Of a stretch of DNA of 64,000 nucleotides, positions 35,225 through 43,897 are shown piece after piece. Every line of letters starts with the position of its first letter. Positions within the stretch are counted from its first letter, which is position 1. Under the pieces are notes generated by a model that did not search any database, was not told the DNA's origin, and saw nothing but the letters and a program-made list of their open reading frames with translations. The DNA is taken from positions 5,333,501 through 5,397,500 of the forward strand of contig NZ_CP069338.1 in assembly GCF_016859125.1 (NCBI RefSeq), written 5' to 3'. Made by a program: the position numbers and the translations under genes. The DNA is from Archangium violaceum. GTDB taxonomy: Bacteria > Myxococcota > Myxococcia > Myxococcales > Myxococcaceae.

Positions 35225-37389
35225 CACCGCGATACGCATCGACGGAAATCGCCGTCGTTGGGTTGGGCCTGTGTACACCTCTCGGGCTGGCGGCCCGGAA
35301 CACCGTGGCCGAGTGTGAGGCTGGCACGGTCCGTTTCTTTCGGACCCCGGTGATGGATCAGGAAGGTGAGTCCATTCGGGCCTCGATGCTCACCTTGTTG
35401 GATCCAGTGGGCTCGCGAACGGAGCGGATGCTGCCGATGGCCGTGACGGCCCTGCTCGAATGCCTCGGAGGTATGGCTGCGGCCCCGTTGCATCGCGTGA
35501 GAATGGTCCTGGCGCTTCCAGAAGTGGACAGTAAGGCTCCCGTTGATGTGGATGTGCTCGAGAAGGCTCTTCGCGAGTTCGCGGCTCCCGCCGTCCAATG
35601 GGATTCCGTGCCGACACTCCGTCTTGAGGAAGGACGAGCGGGCTTCTTCCTGGCGTTGAAGTCCGCCGTTTCCTTGCTGAAATCGGGACAGGCCTCCTTG
35701 GCACTGGTGGGCGCGGTGGATTCGATGTGCGATGTGGAGTCCCTGCGGCGACTCGCGGAGGAGGACAAGGTGTTGGGACCCTCCAACCCGGATGGCGTCA
35801 TTCCGGGTGAGGGGGCCGGCTTTGTCCTCCTGGCTCAGGTGGAGACCGCTCGCCGGTTGGGTCTCAGCGTTCGAGCCATCATTCCCGTTGTGGCTCTAGC
35901 GAAGGAGCCCCACCCGTTCCGCGGTGATTCTCCGCGATCGGCGGTGGGCCTCGCCGAGGCTTTCAAGAGCCTGCGCCAGCATCCGGGGATGAACGAGCGG
36001 CGGACGGACATCGTCCTCTCATGTCAACCCAATGGATATTTCTGGGCGTGGGAGTTCTCCATGGCCTACCTGCGCAACGCGAGTCTCATGCCGGAGCCTC
36101 TTCATGTGAGTCTCGTCTCCGACAGTCTGGGAGACGTTGGGGCGGGCGCTGGTGTGGTCCAACTCGGGCTGGCGTTGGCGCACCTGAAGCGATGTACTCG
36201 GGCAGGCCGGAGTGCACCGCGTGCGCTGCTCTATGGCTGTTCGGATACCGGGCAGGTGGGAGCCTGCATCATCGAGGGGGGGAGTATGAGCAAAGTCTAT
36301 GTCAATGGACGGTCGGTGGTCCACAAGGGGGACGGCCGGACGAATCTGTGTGCGACACCGGATGTCTGCAAGACACCGTCACCCGGTGGGCCTGTCCCGG
36401 TTCCATACGTCAATTCCGCGCGTGATGGAGACCTGTCCAAAGGCACCACGAAGGTTTCCATCGAGGGAAATCCGGTGGCGGTCCAGAGTTCGTGTCTGAG
36501 TACCAGCTCGGGTGACGAGCCAGGCACCGCCGGAGGGGGTCTCATTTCTTCGAAGACCAAGGGAAAGCTGACCTGGGGAAGCTACAGCCCGGATGTGAAG
36601 TTCGAGGGGAAGGGGGTCGTCCGATTCTTGGATGTCACCCAACACAACGGCAATACCTTCAATTCCGTATTCATCCAAGCGGGCGGAACGGGGTGGGCCT
36701 ACGGAGATGATGCGTCTCCCCTCCAGGAGTGTCCCCGCTGTGAGAAGCCCAAGCGGACCCATCGCATCATCGAGACTCCTGAGACCAAGGCCACTGCTCA
36801 GGGACTCGCTGCGGAGTTGATGAGCCTCTACGACCCGGTCGAGGACAAGAACGAAGTGCTCAAACCACCAGCTCGCAGGGGAAGGCCTCGACGGCCGTAC
36901 ATGATTGGGGTGCTCCTCTGCAAATGTGGCAAGAAGAAGTACGCCGCCATGTCTGGGGAAGGAGGAATGACGAGGGGCTTCGAGAAGGCGGCGAAGAAGC
37001 TCGGGTTCAGCACTTGTGGCCCCGTGGATTTCAGTGCCGTGCTTGATAGCAGTGGGCGGACGGAAAGCCGGTTGTTGTCGAACCCGGCTACGGGAATTCC
37101 GGTGGATATGCCGGGCTACAACAAACCCGGCGTCTGTGCCGCGCAGAAACTCATCCAACAAGCCCAGAGAGAAGGGCACCGGCCTGCCTTCATGACTGAG
37201 GAGTATTTCGACCCTCAAGGCTCGGGACGGGTCAAGATTACATATCGAAGATTGAATTCGAAACGGATTCGGAAAGACGCCATCGTGACCCATGTGTTCC
37301 GGAATGGAGACACCGTTCCTTCGTGCGATACGTGCAAGAAGCTCGTGACTCCCATGCTGTGCGGTAACAAGAAGCATCCTTGCAGCTGA
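35221..37389 (+). CDS. Thiolase-fold / DUF4150 PAAR-like / toxin fusion (T6SS effector)
   Basis: 722 residues in three parts. Residues 1-350 have the thiolase fold of beta-ketoacyl synthases (VVGLGLCTPLG, VIPGEGAGFVLL) but no catalytic cysteine at the expected site, so it is probably structural, as in other T6SS effector loci. Residues 356-490 are DUF4150, a PAAR-like spike tip (MSKVYVNGRSV..., ending VFIQAGG). Residues 491-722 are a Cys-rich toxin candidate with CPRC, LLCKCGKK, GVC639AAQKLI and C702-D-T-C705. An internal ATG (36286, codon 356) exactly at the DUF4150 start has its own ribosome site, so a shorter PAAR-toxin product is likely. ATGA overlap with the adaptor; followed by a SMI1/KNR4 immunity gene. 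Confidence 0.82.
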   Translation: MTPRYASTEIAVVGLGLCTPLGLAARNTVAECEAGTVRFFRTPVMDQEGESIRASMLTLLDPVGSRTERMLPMAVTALLECLGGMAAAPLHRVRMVLALPEVDSKAPVDVDVLEKALREFAAPAVQWDSVPTLRLEEGRAGFFLALKSAVSLLKSGQASLALVGAVDSMCDVESLRRLAEEDKVLGPSNPDGVIPGEGAGFVLLAQVETARRLGLSVRAIIPVVALAKEPHPFRGDSPRSAVGLAEAFKSLRQHPGMNERRTDIVLSCQPNGYFWAWEFSMAYLRNASLMPEPLHVSLVSDSLGDVGAGAGVVQLGLALAHLKRCTRAGRSAPRALLYGCSDTGQVGACIIEGGSMSKVYVNGRSVVHKGDGRTNLCATPDVCKTPSPGGPVPVPYVNSARDGDLSKGTTKVSIEGNPVAVQSSCLSTSSGDEPGTAGGGLISSKTKGKLTWGSYSPDVKFEGKGVVRFLDVTQHNGNTFNSVFIQAGGTGWAYGDDASPLQECPRCEKPKRTHRIIETPETKATAQGLAAELMSLYDPVEDKNEVLKPPARRGRPRRPYMIGVLLCKCGKKKYAAMSGEGGMTRGFEKAAKKLGFSTCGPVDFSAVLDSSGRTESRLLSNPATGIPVDMPGYNKPGVCAAQKLIQQAQREGHRPAFMTEEYFDPQGSGRVKITYRRLNSKRIRKDAIVTHVFRNGDTVPSCDTCKKLVTPMLCGNKKHPCS
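36271..36288 (+). promoter_or_regulatory. Internal ribosome binding site and start within the effector gene
   Basis: GAGGGGGGGAG lies immediately before the in-frame ATG at 36286, the natural first codon of the DUF4150 domain. It suggests that two formerly separate genes were fused by loss of the stop between them. Confidence 0.55.
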
Positions 37390-37434
37390 GGCTGAAGAAC
37401 AGTTGCCGTCCATGCGATGCGCGGAGAAGCCGTC

Positions 37435-38169
37435 ATGATGAAGGAACTCATTGAATTGATAGAGACATACGATCCTGGTTATGCCAAGAAGCTCCATGGA
37501 GCTACTGAGGAGGAGATCGCTCGTCTCCAGAATCTGGTGGGTCGTGAACTCCCCGCTCCATACAAAGAGTTCCTTCGGTACATGGGAAGGAGCATGGGGG
37601 ACTTCCAGATCGCCGACGCCAACTTCAGCATTGACGTAGTCACCGCCATCTATGGCGCCAACGATTGGGTCCCTCCTGAGCGCTATCTCTTCATCGCGGA
37701 GCACGAGCAGGATCCATACCTGGATTACTACCTGGACCTCGATGAGTTGGTGGATGGGGACTATAAAGTGCTTCGATTTTCGAACGACGGGGGGTTCGTC
37801 GAGGACCCGTGGAGCACGATTGCGTTGATGAAGGGATTCTTTTTCGCCAATGCGTTCCGTGTGAAAAGAATGGAGAATTTTCCCCATGAAACGCTCATCA
37901 GTCCCTCTCTGTCGAGATTGTCCGTCCGGCCGGCCGCTTCGACTGATATGATGGCCGTAGTTGAGGAGAGGGCGTTGAAATTGGGCTTCAAGAAGCTACC
38001 GTTCTCGCTGCCCCTGCGCCCCATGTATGAGCGGAAGGATGCGGCCATCTTGGGGACGAGGGCGCCGGTCCGTGGAGGAATCTGCTTCGAGTTGGCGGCC
38101 GAGAGCGAGCGCGAGCTGAAGCATCTGGTCTCCGTTCTCTGCTCGAACACGCCCCTCATCGAGGGGTGA
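37435..38169 (+). CDS. SMI1/KNR4 (SUKH) family immunity protein
   Basis: 244 residues from ATG 37435 with GGAG eight bases upstream. The SUKH core is recognisable: EEEIARLQNLVGRELPAPYKEFLRYMGRSMGD, then FIAEHEQD and LRFSNDGGFVED in the positions of the family's beta strands. SUKH proteins neutralise contact-dependent and T6SS toxins, often nucleases and deaminases. Here it follows the effector after 45 bp and is the obvious cognate antitoxin. A C-terminal extension (about 165-244) is not part of the core. Cytosolic. Confidence 0.83.
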   Translation: MMKELIELIETYDPGYAKKLHGATEEEIARLQNLVGRELPAPYKEFLRYMGRSMGDFQIADANFSIDVVTAIYGANDWVPPERYLFIAEHEQDPYLDYYLDLDELVDGDYKVLRFSNDGGFVEDPWSTIALMKGFFFANAFRVKRMENFPHETLISPSLSRLSVRPAASTDMMAVVEERALKLGFKKLPFSLPLRPMYERKDAAILGTRAPVRGGICFELAAESERELKHLVSVLCSNTPLIEG

Positions 38170-38180
38170 GGTTTTCTCCC

Positions 38181-39479
38181 ATGATTCGCAACCTGCTGGA
38201 GCACCCTTCGGCTTCGGAGTTCCTCCGTGGGTTTCAGGAGGAGCACTTGTCGGAACTGGCCTTCCTTCTCGCGCGGCGTCAGCAATACCTGCACGACCCC
38301 GAGGTGGAGTGGCCCGAGGTGGAGCCGCTGGAGGTGCGTATCCTCGCCCATGTCGGGGCGATGCGGGAGGGTGGGGACATGGCGCTCTCGTGTGCACGGG
38401 AGATGCTCTCCAGCGAGGCGCCGGATGAGCTTGCCGCGGCAGCCCATGCCCTCGTGTTCGCGGCCCCCGGCGGTGAGGGGATCGCTGAAGTACTAGCCCG
38501 CATGGCAGAAGCCGACGCGGTGCTGCTGCCTTGCCTCGGCGAGGCGCTCATGCTGGCGCATCATTCCCAACTTTCCGAGAGGCTCGGAACACTGCTCGAT
38601 TCCAAGCGCCCAGAGGTTCGGGTTGTTGCCGCGCGCGTACTCGGGCACCGCTGTGATGGCGCGGCGGAGCCACTCCTTCCTTTGCTCGAGGATGCAGTGC
38701 CAGAGGTTCGCGCCGCGGCGGCGATGGCAGTAGCGGAGATGGGCTACCGGCCCGCGCTCCCGTTGCTGGAGCGCGGTCTGCTCCACACGGCAGCGGACGA
38801 ATGGAGTGCGTGGGTACTCGCGGCGCTGCGGCTCGGCTCTCCCCGGGCGCTGCAGGCCTGTCGTCAGGCCTGCCGTACCCTGGGGCCGGTTCCTCCACGT
38901 CTTCCATGGCTTCTGGGGTTGGCTGGAGACGCCCAGGACTTCGCCCCGTTGAGCCGGCTCCACGGGTGGCTGGAGCTGACGGCAGTGGTGCTCGAGGCGT
39001 TGGGCCTGCTTGGGATTCCCGCGGCCATACCGCTTCTGCTGGAGCATTTGGGCCATGGCGCTCCGGAGGTAAAGGCGGCTGCGGCTTCCGCACTGGCCCT
39101 CATGACGGGGGCGGAACTCATGGAAGAGGCCCAGGTTCTTGATGAGGACTCCTCGGACGATGACTCCTCGGAGGTGTCCGGGCGGAAGGTAGTGCGGCCC
39201 AGCGTCGATGCGGCCGTGTGGCGCGCATGGTTGCGAGAGCATCGCTCTCATTTGGAGGGCAAGACACGGATACGGCTCGGCCAGCCCCATGGCCTGGGCT
39301 TGTGCATCGAGGAACTGATGCATTCGCGCGCCTCGTTCGATACGCGCGCCCGTGCGTCCCTGGAACTGTGCATCCATTCTGGCCGACAAGTGCCCTTTCA
39401 ACCGGGCTGGCTCGTCAGCCGCCAGCGTCAAGCCATGGCGCAGTGGCGACAATGGTGGGAAGCAACGCAGCGGTCATGA
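38181..39479 (+). CDS. HEAT-repeat protein, TIGR02270-like
   Basis: 432 residues from ATG 38181; a GTG at 38166 overlapping the previous stop is an alternative. Two to three HEAT-like repeats are clear (RPEVRVVAARVLGHRCDGAAEPLLPLL, VPEVRAAAAMAVAEMG, and APEVKAAAASALALMTG), with an acidic Asp/Ser stretch (about 319-330). The family (TIGR02270) recurs in T6SS gene clusters of Proteobacteria, role unknown, perhaps a scaffold or chaperone. It is the last gene of the T6SS cassette. Confidence 0.75.
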   Translation: MIRNLLEHPSASEFLRGFQEEHLSELAFLLARRQQYLHDPEVEWPEVEPLEVRILAHVGAMREGGDMALSCAREMLSSEAPDELAAAAHALVFAAPGGEGIAEVLARMAEADAVLLPCLGEALMLAHHSQLSERLGTLLDSKRPEVRVVAARVLGHRCDGAAEPLLPLLEDAVPEVRAAAAMAVAEMGYRPALPLLERGLLHTAADEWSAWVLAALRLGSPRALQACRQACRTLGPVPPRLPWLLGLAGDAQDFAPLSRLHGWLELTAVVLEALGLLGIPAAIPLLLEHLGHGAPEVKAAAASALALMTGAELMEEAQVLDEDSSDDDSSEVSGRKVVRPSVDAAVWRAWLREHRSHLEGKTRIRLGQPHGLGLCIEELMHSRASFDTRARASLELCIHSGRQVPFQPGWLVSRQRQAMAQWRQWWEATQRS

Positions 39480-39598
39480 GGATACGCCGCCACTTTCGCG
39501 TTACCAGCACCCCCTGTCCTGCTTCACAGATGCATGGTGCCAGCCGGACCCGTCGGCGTCCCTCCTCGGTCCCTCGGCTCCCACCCGCTGCCTTGACG

Positions 39599-39652
39599 GG
39601 TTTGGGCTGGCCTACGCCCAAACCGACCGAAGGAGTCAAACGATTCGTTTGA
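39599..39652. terminator. Hairpin and palindrome between convergent genes
   Basis: GGTTTGGGC (39599-39607) and GCCCAAACC (39616-39624) form a 9-bp stem with an 8-base loop. They are followed by the palindrome TCAAACGATTCGTTTGA (39636-39652). They lie between convergent genes, so a two-way terminator is plausible, but no T-run is present. An altered copy of the palindrome lies at 46712-46728 below the second kinase-like gene. Confidence 0.4.
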
Positions 39653-39688
39653 AATGGACTTGGTTGTCGGCGAGGGGGTCCGGGCCAC

Positions 39689-40489
39689 TCACTGCCCGAG
39701 CGACTGGGGCGGTGGCTTCGCGCTGAAGGCGGGCACGTAGCACTTGCCCTGGTATTCGTAGAGCACGTCCGGACATGGGGCTTTCAACTCGTGAGGCGTC
39801 CAGCAAGCACCGATGAGCTCCACCTCGGCGTAGCGGGTGCAGGGAGGGCGCTTCTGGCCTTTGAATGGCTCGCGCGGCAGTGGACGGGCGATCACGGATG
39901 ATTCTCCAGCGTCCGAGGTGTCCACGAGCGTCCCGATGTCGAAGGGGTCTGGAGTCCCGGCTACCGTGGACACCTCGTCGCTGGTAGGGGCGGGCGAGGT
40001 GCTCGCCAGGGGCTCCGGGCCGCTCGGGGGTTGGGACACGGGGGCCAGACGCACCAACGCGAACAGCAGGGCACACACCGCGGCGGCGCTCAACAGGCTC
40101 AGCCCCAAGCGCAAGAGAGGGCGGGGCTCGTAGGGAGAGGGAAGGGCTCGGGCCATGCGGCGAACGCCCTCGAGCATCCCCTCGAAGGTGAACACCAGTG
40201 ACTCCACCGATTGCTTCTCGGGGGACACGGCCCAGGGAGTCTGCTCCACTTGCATGGCGACATAGCGTGCCGAGTCCGAAGAACTGAAGAGCACCCGCCA
40301 GTCCTTCAGGGGGACTTTGTCCTCCTCGGAGGGCTTGAGCACCAGGGCCGTGGCTCCGCTCGTCTCGTGCGAGGCCAGGTAGAGTTCTCCCTGACCGTCA
40401 TCGGACTGCGGCACTTGCTCCTCGAGCCGGTACGGCCCCAGCTGCTCCAATTCCTCCTCGCTGCTCGCCTCGGTCTTCTTCTTGTCCAC
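39689..40489 (-). CDS. Kinase-like membrane protein, copy A
   Basis: 266 residues from a GTG with GAGGAG upstream. The N-terminus (LGPYRLEEQVPQSDDGQGELYLA) resembles the first strands of a Ser/Thr kinase N-lobe, but the glycine loop, VAxK lysine, HRD and DFG are absent. A membrane helix follows (about 126-147), then a Pro/Ser-rich linker and a C-terminal domain with CTRYAEVELIGACW and GKCYVPAF, the same tail style as myxobacterial receptor kinases. It is therefore a kinase remnant or a dedicated pseudokinase, anchored in the inner membrane. Roughly nine in ten residues match copy B (46765-47565). Confidence 0.7.
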   Translation of the reverse strand: MDKKKTEASSEEELEQLGPYRLEEQVPQSDDGQGELYLASHETSGATALVLKPSEEDKVPLKDWRVLFSSSDSARYVAMQVEQTPWAVSPEKQSVESLVFTFEGMLEGVRRMARALPSPYEPRPLLRLGLSLLSAAAVCALLFALVRLAPVSQPPSGPEPLASTSPAPTSDEVSTVAGTPDPFDIGTLVDTSDAGESSVIARPLPREPFKGQKRPPCTRYAEVELIGACWTPHELKAPCPDVLYEYQGKCYVPAFSAKPPPQSLGQ

Positions 40490-40717
40490 GCGTGCTCCTC
40501 TCTGGCCTCCCCGGCTGCCAGAAGCCCGAGGCGCTTGTTCGCATGGAGCCGAGCCCTTCTTCCAGGAGGTGCTCGGTGCCTTCGGGGTGTCCTACCCGCC
40601 AGGTGCACGTTCGACCTCCGGACGAAGTGTCCCGTACGAAATGTCCTGGGCAGGGGGACGGACGCTTCGTCATGGGGCGCGGTGTCGAAGAACTCCTTCG
40701 ACACCTACTACCCGGCT
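40484..40717. repeat. Repeat R1 (kinase-like gene upstream region, copy 1 of 3)
   Basis: About 230 bp upstream of copy A. It matches R2 and R3 through most of its length and contains an imperfect version (9-bp stem at 40682-40704) of the conserved hairpin GTGTCGAAGGA-C-TCCTTCGACAC. It probably carries the kinase-like gene's promoter. Confidence 0.75.
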
Positions 40718-40915
40718 GCGCGGAACCGCTCCGCACTACCCGCTCCACCCGACAGCTGGGAATCGAGTACGACTCTTTCATCTCCCCGAGGCCCCGGCGG
40801 CCGTGAGGATGGCGCCGAGCACCAGCGAGGAGGAGAGCGGCATCCTCCCCTAGGTGGTTGGCCATCCCGCCTCCTATTCTTCAGGGCTGTTGCGCCAGGG
40901 GGAAAGGCCCGCGTC
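40718..40915. other. Gap before the SitA-like gene
   Basis: 198 bp between repeat R1 and the toxin gene. No gene, terminator or clear promoter motif is seen; GGGGGAAAGG at 40899 serves as the toxin's ribosome site. Confidence 0.4.
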
Positions 40916-42565
40916 ATGGCGAATGAGTACCGGAGTCCACGGGTGGGGGAGGGCGGCGGTACGCAGCAAGAGGCTCGGAGAGGAACCACGAGGGGCCCGC
41001 CGCGGTGGGCACCCGCAGGGGCTTTCGGGCTCATCGTTCTCTTCCTCCATGCGGCATGCGCCACGCAGGCGCCCATGGGGGAGCAGCTCGCCGGGGTGAA
41101 TCGCTGGCGGCCGTCTCCAGCGAAGGATGTCCGCACGGCTCCGCGCCAGCTCGAGCCCGTCGTTGTCGTCTTCGCGGACAGTCCCCAGGCGCACCGCAAT
41201 ACCCGCGTGGTAGCCCTCACGGCGGCAGAGTACCAGCGCGCAGTGCGGCAGCTCGGCCACCGCTTCCAGGTGAAGGGGTCGCCCCAGGAGACGGCCCAGA
41301 TGCTGCTCCAGGCCATGCCGGAGGAGGAGCTACTCGCCGAGGTGTACCGCGACAGGGTGCTCACGCTGGTGCCCCTCAACGACAAGGGCCCGATCGTGCC
41401 GGAGGCCGAGGCGGCGTTGAAAGAGAAATACCTGCGCTGGTGCGAGCGGCGCGGCGGCGGTGACTGCCTGGACCTCTTCTCGGATGGGCCCTACCTGCGT
41501 ACGGACGACAGGCGCACCCTGGCGCTTGCTCTGGCCTTCGGCACGGTGCTCGACGAGACGCAGGCCGCCCTGGGGCGGGAGTTGAGCCCGAAGGCGATTC
41601 TCTCGTCACTCGTGTGGGCCGTGGGCCTGTACCTGTCGCTCTGGTTGCTTCCCGAGCCGTTATCGAAGGGTCTTGCGGCCTCGCTCTCGGTTGTGCTGCT
41701 TGCATGGCTTGGCGTGGATGCCATGTGGGGTCTCTTGGATGGGTGGGCCAGCATGGCGCACCGGGCCCACGAAGCCACCACGTTCGACGAGCTGCGAGAG
41801 GCAGGCGAGGCCTTCGGCAGGGGAATAGGGGTGGACGCGGCCCGGGCCCTCATTCTCGCGGTGGCCTCCCTCAGCGGGCGGATGCTCGGCGAGGTGGCAG
41901 TGCACGTGCGCTCGCTACCGAGGTTCAACCAGGTGCAGGCGCAGTGGGCGGCCCAGGGCATGGAGGGCTCGGTGGCGGTGGCAATGGAGGAGGTGGCCGC
42001 GGTGGAGGTGGTGATGGAGGAGAGCCGCGCGTTCGTCGTCCTCACCTCCCCGCAGGCGCCGGTGGCCATCAGCGTCCTGGCCAAGAGCGGCAGCGGGGGA
42101 ACTGCTGGAGGTCCCTCGGGCACCGTGGCCATCCAGCACCGTGGCGGGAACAAGCAGGTCGTCCTCGGCAATGGGGAGCGATGGCACCTCCCACGGGGCA
42201 AGAGCTACAAGGACATTCCGGCCGAGGACCGGCTGGGGGATGAACTGCAGGCAGCGGCGAAGGAGGAGGCAGCTAGGTGGTCAGTAAGAGATCTCTCTCA
42301 GGCGGAGTTCAAGGCTATCGACGAGATGCGGCGCCTGGGCAAGGAGCACCGGGCGAATCTGCTGGAGCGGCAGGCTCGAGGCCGATGGGTCGAGGCCCGG
42401 TTGAAGGAGCGGTTCCCGGGTCTGTCCTGGAATGACCGAGGGGTCGACATCACGGGCCCGGCAGGTCAGAGCTATCACTACGAGATCATGTCTGGTACGG
42501 AGTCCAACTTCGCCCTGCACGGGCGCCGGATGGCGAGCACCTTCTTTCGCATGATCTTCTTCTGA
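40916..42565 (+). CDS. SitA-like polymorphic toxin lipoprotein
   Basis: 549 residues from ATG 40916 (GGGGGAAAGG upstream). Lipoprotein signal with lipobox LHAAC (cysteine near residue 45). A conserved carrier region follows: LFSDGPYLRTDDRRTLALALAFG, then a hydrophobic hairpin (about 228-277) with LLPEPLSKG and AHRAHEATTFDELREAGE. This matches my knowledge of the SitA family, lipoproteins that myxobacteria pass to siblings by TraA/TraB outer-membrane exchange to kill non-immune kin. The last 90 residues are the variable toxin part (RWVEARLKERFPGL, GVDITGP, YHYEIMSG), possibly restriction-endonuclease-like, but the usual catalytic Lys is not obvious. The next gene is the expected immunity gene. 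Confidence 0.78.
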   Translation: MANEYRSPRVGEGGGTQQEARRGTTRGPPRWAPAGAFGLIVLFLHAACATQAPMGEQLAGVNRWRPSPAKDVRTAPRQLEPVVVVFADSPQAHRNTRVVALTAAEYQRAVRQLGHRFQVKGSPQETAQMLLQAMPEEELLAEVYRDRVLTLVPLNDKGPIVPEAEAALKEKYLRWCERRGGGDCLDLFSDGPYLRTDDRRTLALALAFGTVLDETQAALGRELSPKAILSSLVWAVGLYLSLWLLPEPLSKGLAASLSVVLLAWLGVDAMWGLLDGWASMAHRAHEATTFDELREAGEAFGRGIGVDAARALILAVASLSGRMLGEVAVHVRSLPRFNQVQAQWAAQGMEGSVAVAMEEVAAVEVVMEESRAFVVLTSPQAPVAISVLAKSGSGGTAGGPSGTVAIQHRGGNKQVVLGNGERWHLPRGKSYKDIPAEDRLGDELQAAAKEEAARWSVRDLSQAEFKAIDEMRRLGKEHRANLLERQARGRWVEARLKERFPGLSWNDRGVDITGPAGQSYHYEIMSGTESNFALHGRRMASTFFRMIFF

Positions 42566-42572
42566 GGGCCGC

Positions 42573-43187
42573 GTGACTCCGAACATTCATTACAAGGATC
42601 GAGAGATCGTAGGCGAGCGATTGGAACTGCCAAAGGGCGCGCTTTACTGGCTCGGGCCCAACCTCACGCTGCGCAACTGTACCCTTGTCATCAGCGTGGC
42701 CTCGCGCTGGCTCACCTTGATGTCGGGGCAGTTCATCGACTGCACCATCGAGGCGAAGGGCGAGTTGAAGAACAAGCGCTGGGCTCGGATGAATTTCAGG
42801 GGGTGCCGCTTCAAGGGCCGGTTTACCGGCAATGACTTCGGTTTTCGCGAGGACGATCTCGATAAGTGGCGGATCGGTGGGATTGCTGACTGCGACTTCT
42901 CGGAGGCGCGGCTCGACGCCTGCCGGTTCTACAACTGCGACATGAGCACGATTCGACTGCCGCGCTGGCCGTGCTTCACCATCCTGGACCCAGTCCGCCG
43001 TGCAGAGGAACTGGCTCGCGTGGAGTGGCCCGGCACGTACGGGCGGGTGGTGATCGAGGGTCTGAAAAGACAGGACCAGAGCATTGTGGCTCTAACAGAC
43101 CATGCTCCCTCGGAGGCGGCGCAGTTCGACACGACGCCCGAGGAGCTGCGCGCGGTCCTGGAGAGGGTGCCGTGGGTCGTCATGTAG
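42573..43187 (+). CDS. SitI-like immunity protein with pentapeptide-like strands
   Basis: 204 residues from GTG 42573, 7 bp after the toxin stop. Short beta-helix-like repeats (LRNCTLVIS, FIDCTIEAKGEL, MNFRGCRFKGRF, IADCDFSEARLDACRFYNCDMS) resemble degenerate pentapeptide repeats. A helical C-terminal segment follows. Cytosolic, no signal. Position and spacing make it the cognate antidote for the SitA-like toxin. Proof would need a toxicity assay; family membership by sequence alone is moderate. Confidence 0.7.
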   Translation: MTPNIHYKDREIVGERLELPKGALYWLGPNLTLRNCTLVISVASRWLTLMSGQFIDCTIEAKGELKNKRWARMNFRGCRFKGRFTGNDFGFREDDLDKWRIGGIADCDFSEARLDACRFYNCDMSTIRLPRWPCFTILDPVRRAEELARVEWPGTYGRVVIEGLKRQDQSIVALTDHAPSEAAQFDTTPEELRAVLERVPWVVM

Positions 43188-43191
43188 ATGC

Positions 43192-43440
43192 GTATTCGGC
43201 CACTGCTTCGCAGAGGGCGGCTTCATCCCCTGGGAAGCGAGCGGATGCTCACCCGCGCAGTCGTCGGACGAGTCGCTGGTGGGCCGGTTGCGCTACGTGC
43301 TTGCCCATGGAGTAAAGGCAGGCCTGTTGGTGAGGTGCGCCGAGTGGCCGGGTCTCACGTGTCCGCCGCAGTTGCTGGGACCAGCACGGTGGTTGGTTGT
43401 TCCGGTGGTTCAACTGGACGAAGCGCTGGTGCAAACGGGG
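43192..43440 (+). pseudogene. Transposase fragment (Y1/REP-associated type)
   Basis: One frame reads ...FAEGGFIPWEAS...SDESLVGRLRYVLAHGVKAGLLVRCAEWPGLTC...LLGP, the style of the C-terminal half of IS200/REP-associated tyrosine transposases (YVLxNPVKAGLV...WPG). No start, no N-terminal half with HUH and no catalytic Tyr are seen. It begins right after the immunity gene stop and ends at repeat R2. REP-like elements in this genome fit a past REP-associated transposase. Confidence 0.5.
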
Positions 43441-43452
43441 AACCTACGAGTC

Positions 43453-43892
43453 GTCCACGCGTGCTCCTCTCTGGCCTCTCTGCCTGCTTGAAGCCCGAGG
43501 CGCTTGTTCGCATGGAGCCGAGCCCTTCTTCCAGGAGCTACTCGGTGCCTTCGGGGCGTCCTGCCCGCCAGGTGCTCGCTCGATCTCCGGACGAAGTGTC
43601 CCGTACGAAATGTCTTGGGCCGGGGTGCTGACGATTCGTTTGATTGGGCAGGGGCGGTGTCGAAGGACTCCTTCGACACCTACCCGGCTTCGGCACCGTC
43701 GTCTTCCCGCGGAGAGCTCCTGCGCCGAGTCCACATCGTCATGGGGCATCGCGAGGTGGTGGCGTCGGCGCATGTTGCGCGCCGCGTTGCGCACCAACAC
43801 CGAAAGCAATGCCCGCGTGTCCTCGCGCTTGTCCGACAAAGAGCGTGCGTGGGGCAGCAGGAGGAAGGTGTGGAAGGCCTCCTGCTGCCCTT
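43453..43892. repeat. Repeat R2, with 5' end of a lost kinase-like gene
   Basis: Matches R3 (47560-47994) over about 440 bp and R1 over its first 230 bp. On the minus strand the kinase-like start GTG-GAC survives but stops after four codons (VDDS then TAG), so the gene itself has been deleted here. It contains the perfect hairpin GTGTCGAAGGACTCCTTCGACAC at 43657-43679. Confidence 0.75.
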
Positions 43893-43893
43893 C
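43736..43893 (-). pseudogene. ECF sigma-factor-like fragment, copy 1
   Basis: Minus-strand frame reading AFHTFLLLPHARSLSDKREDTRALLSVLVRNAARNMRRRHHL, in the style of sigma-70 region 2 (TRALLxxLxRNxARNxxRR). It lacks a start and region 4. Almost identical to copy 2 at 47746-48039. Confidence 0.45.
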
Positions 43894-43897
43894 CCTG

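Noticed and set aside
40706-40800. Possible additional minus-strand start of the kinase-like protein in repeat R1
   Set aside because: A TAG stop interrupts the upstream frame in copies A and B, and GAGGAG precedes the GTG.
43657-43679. Hairpin in the repeats as a rho-independent terminator
   Set aside because: No U-run follows on either strand; it is kept as a conserved hairpin of unknown role.
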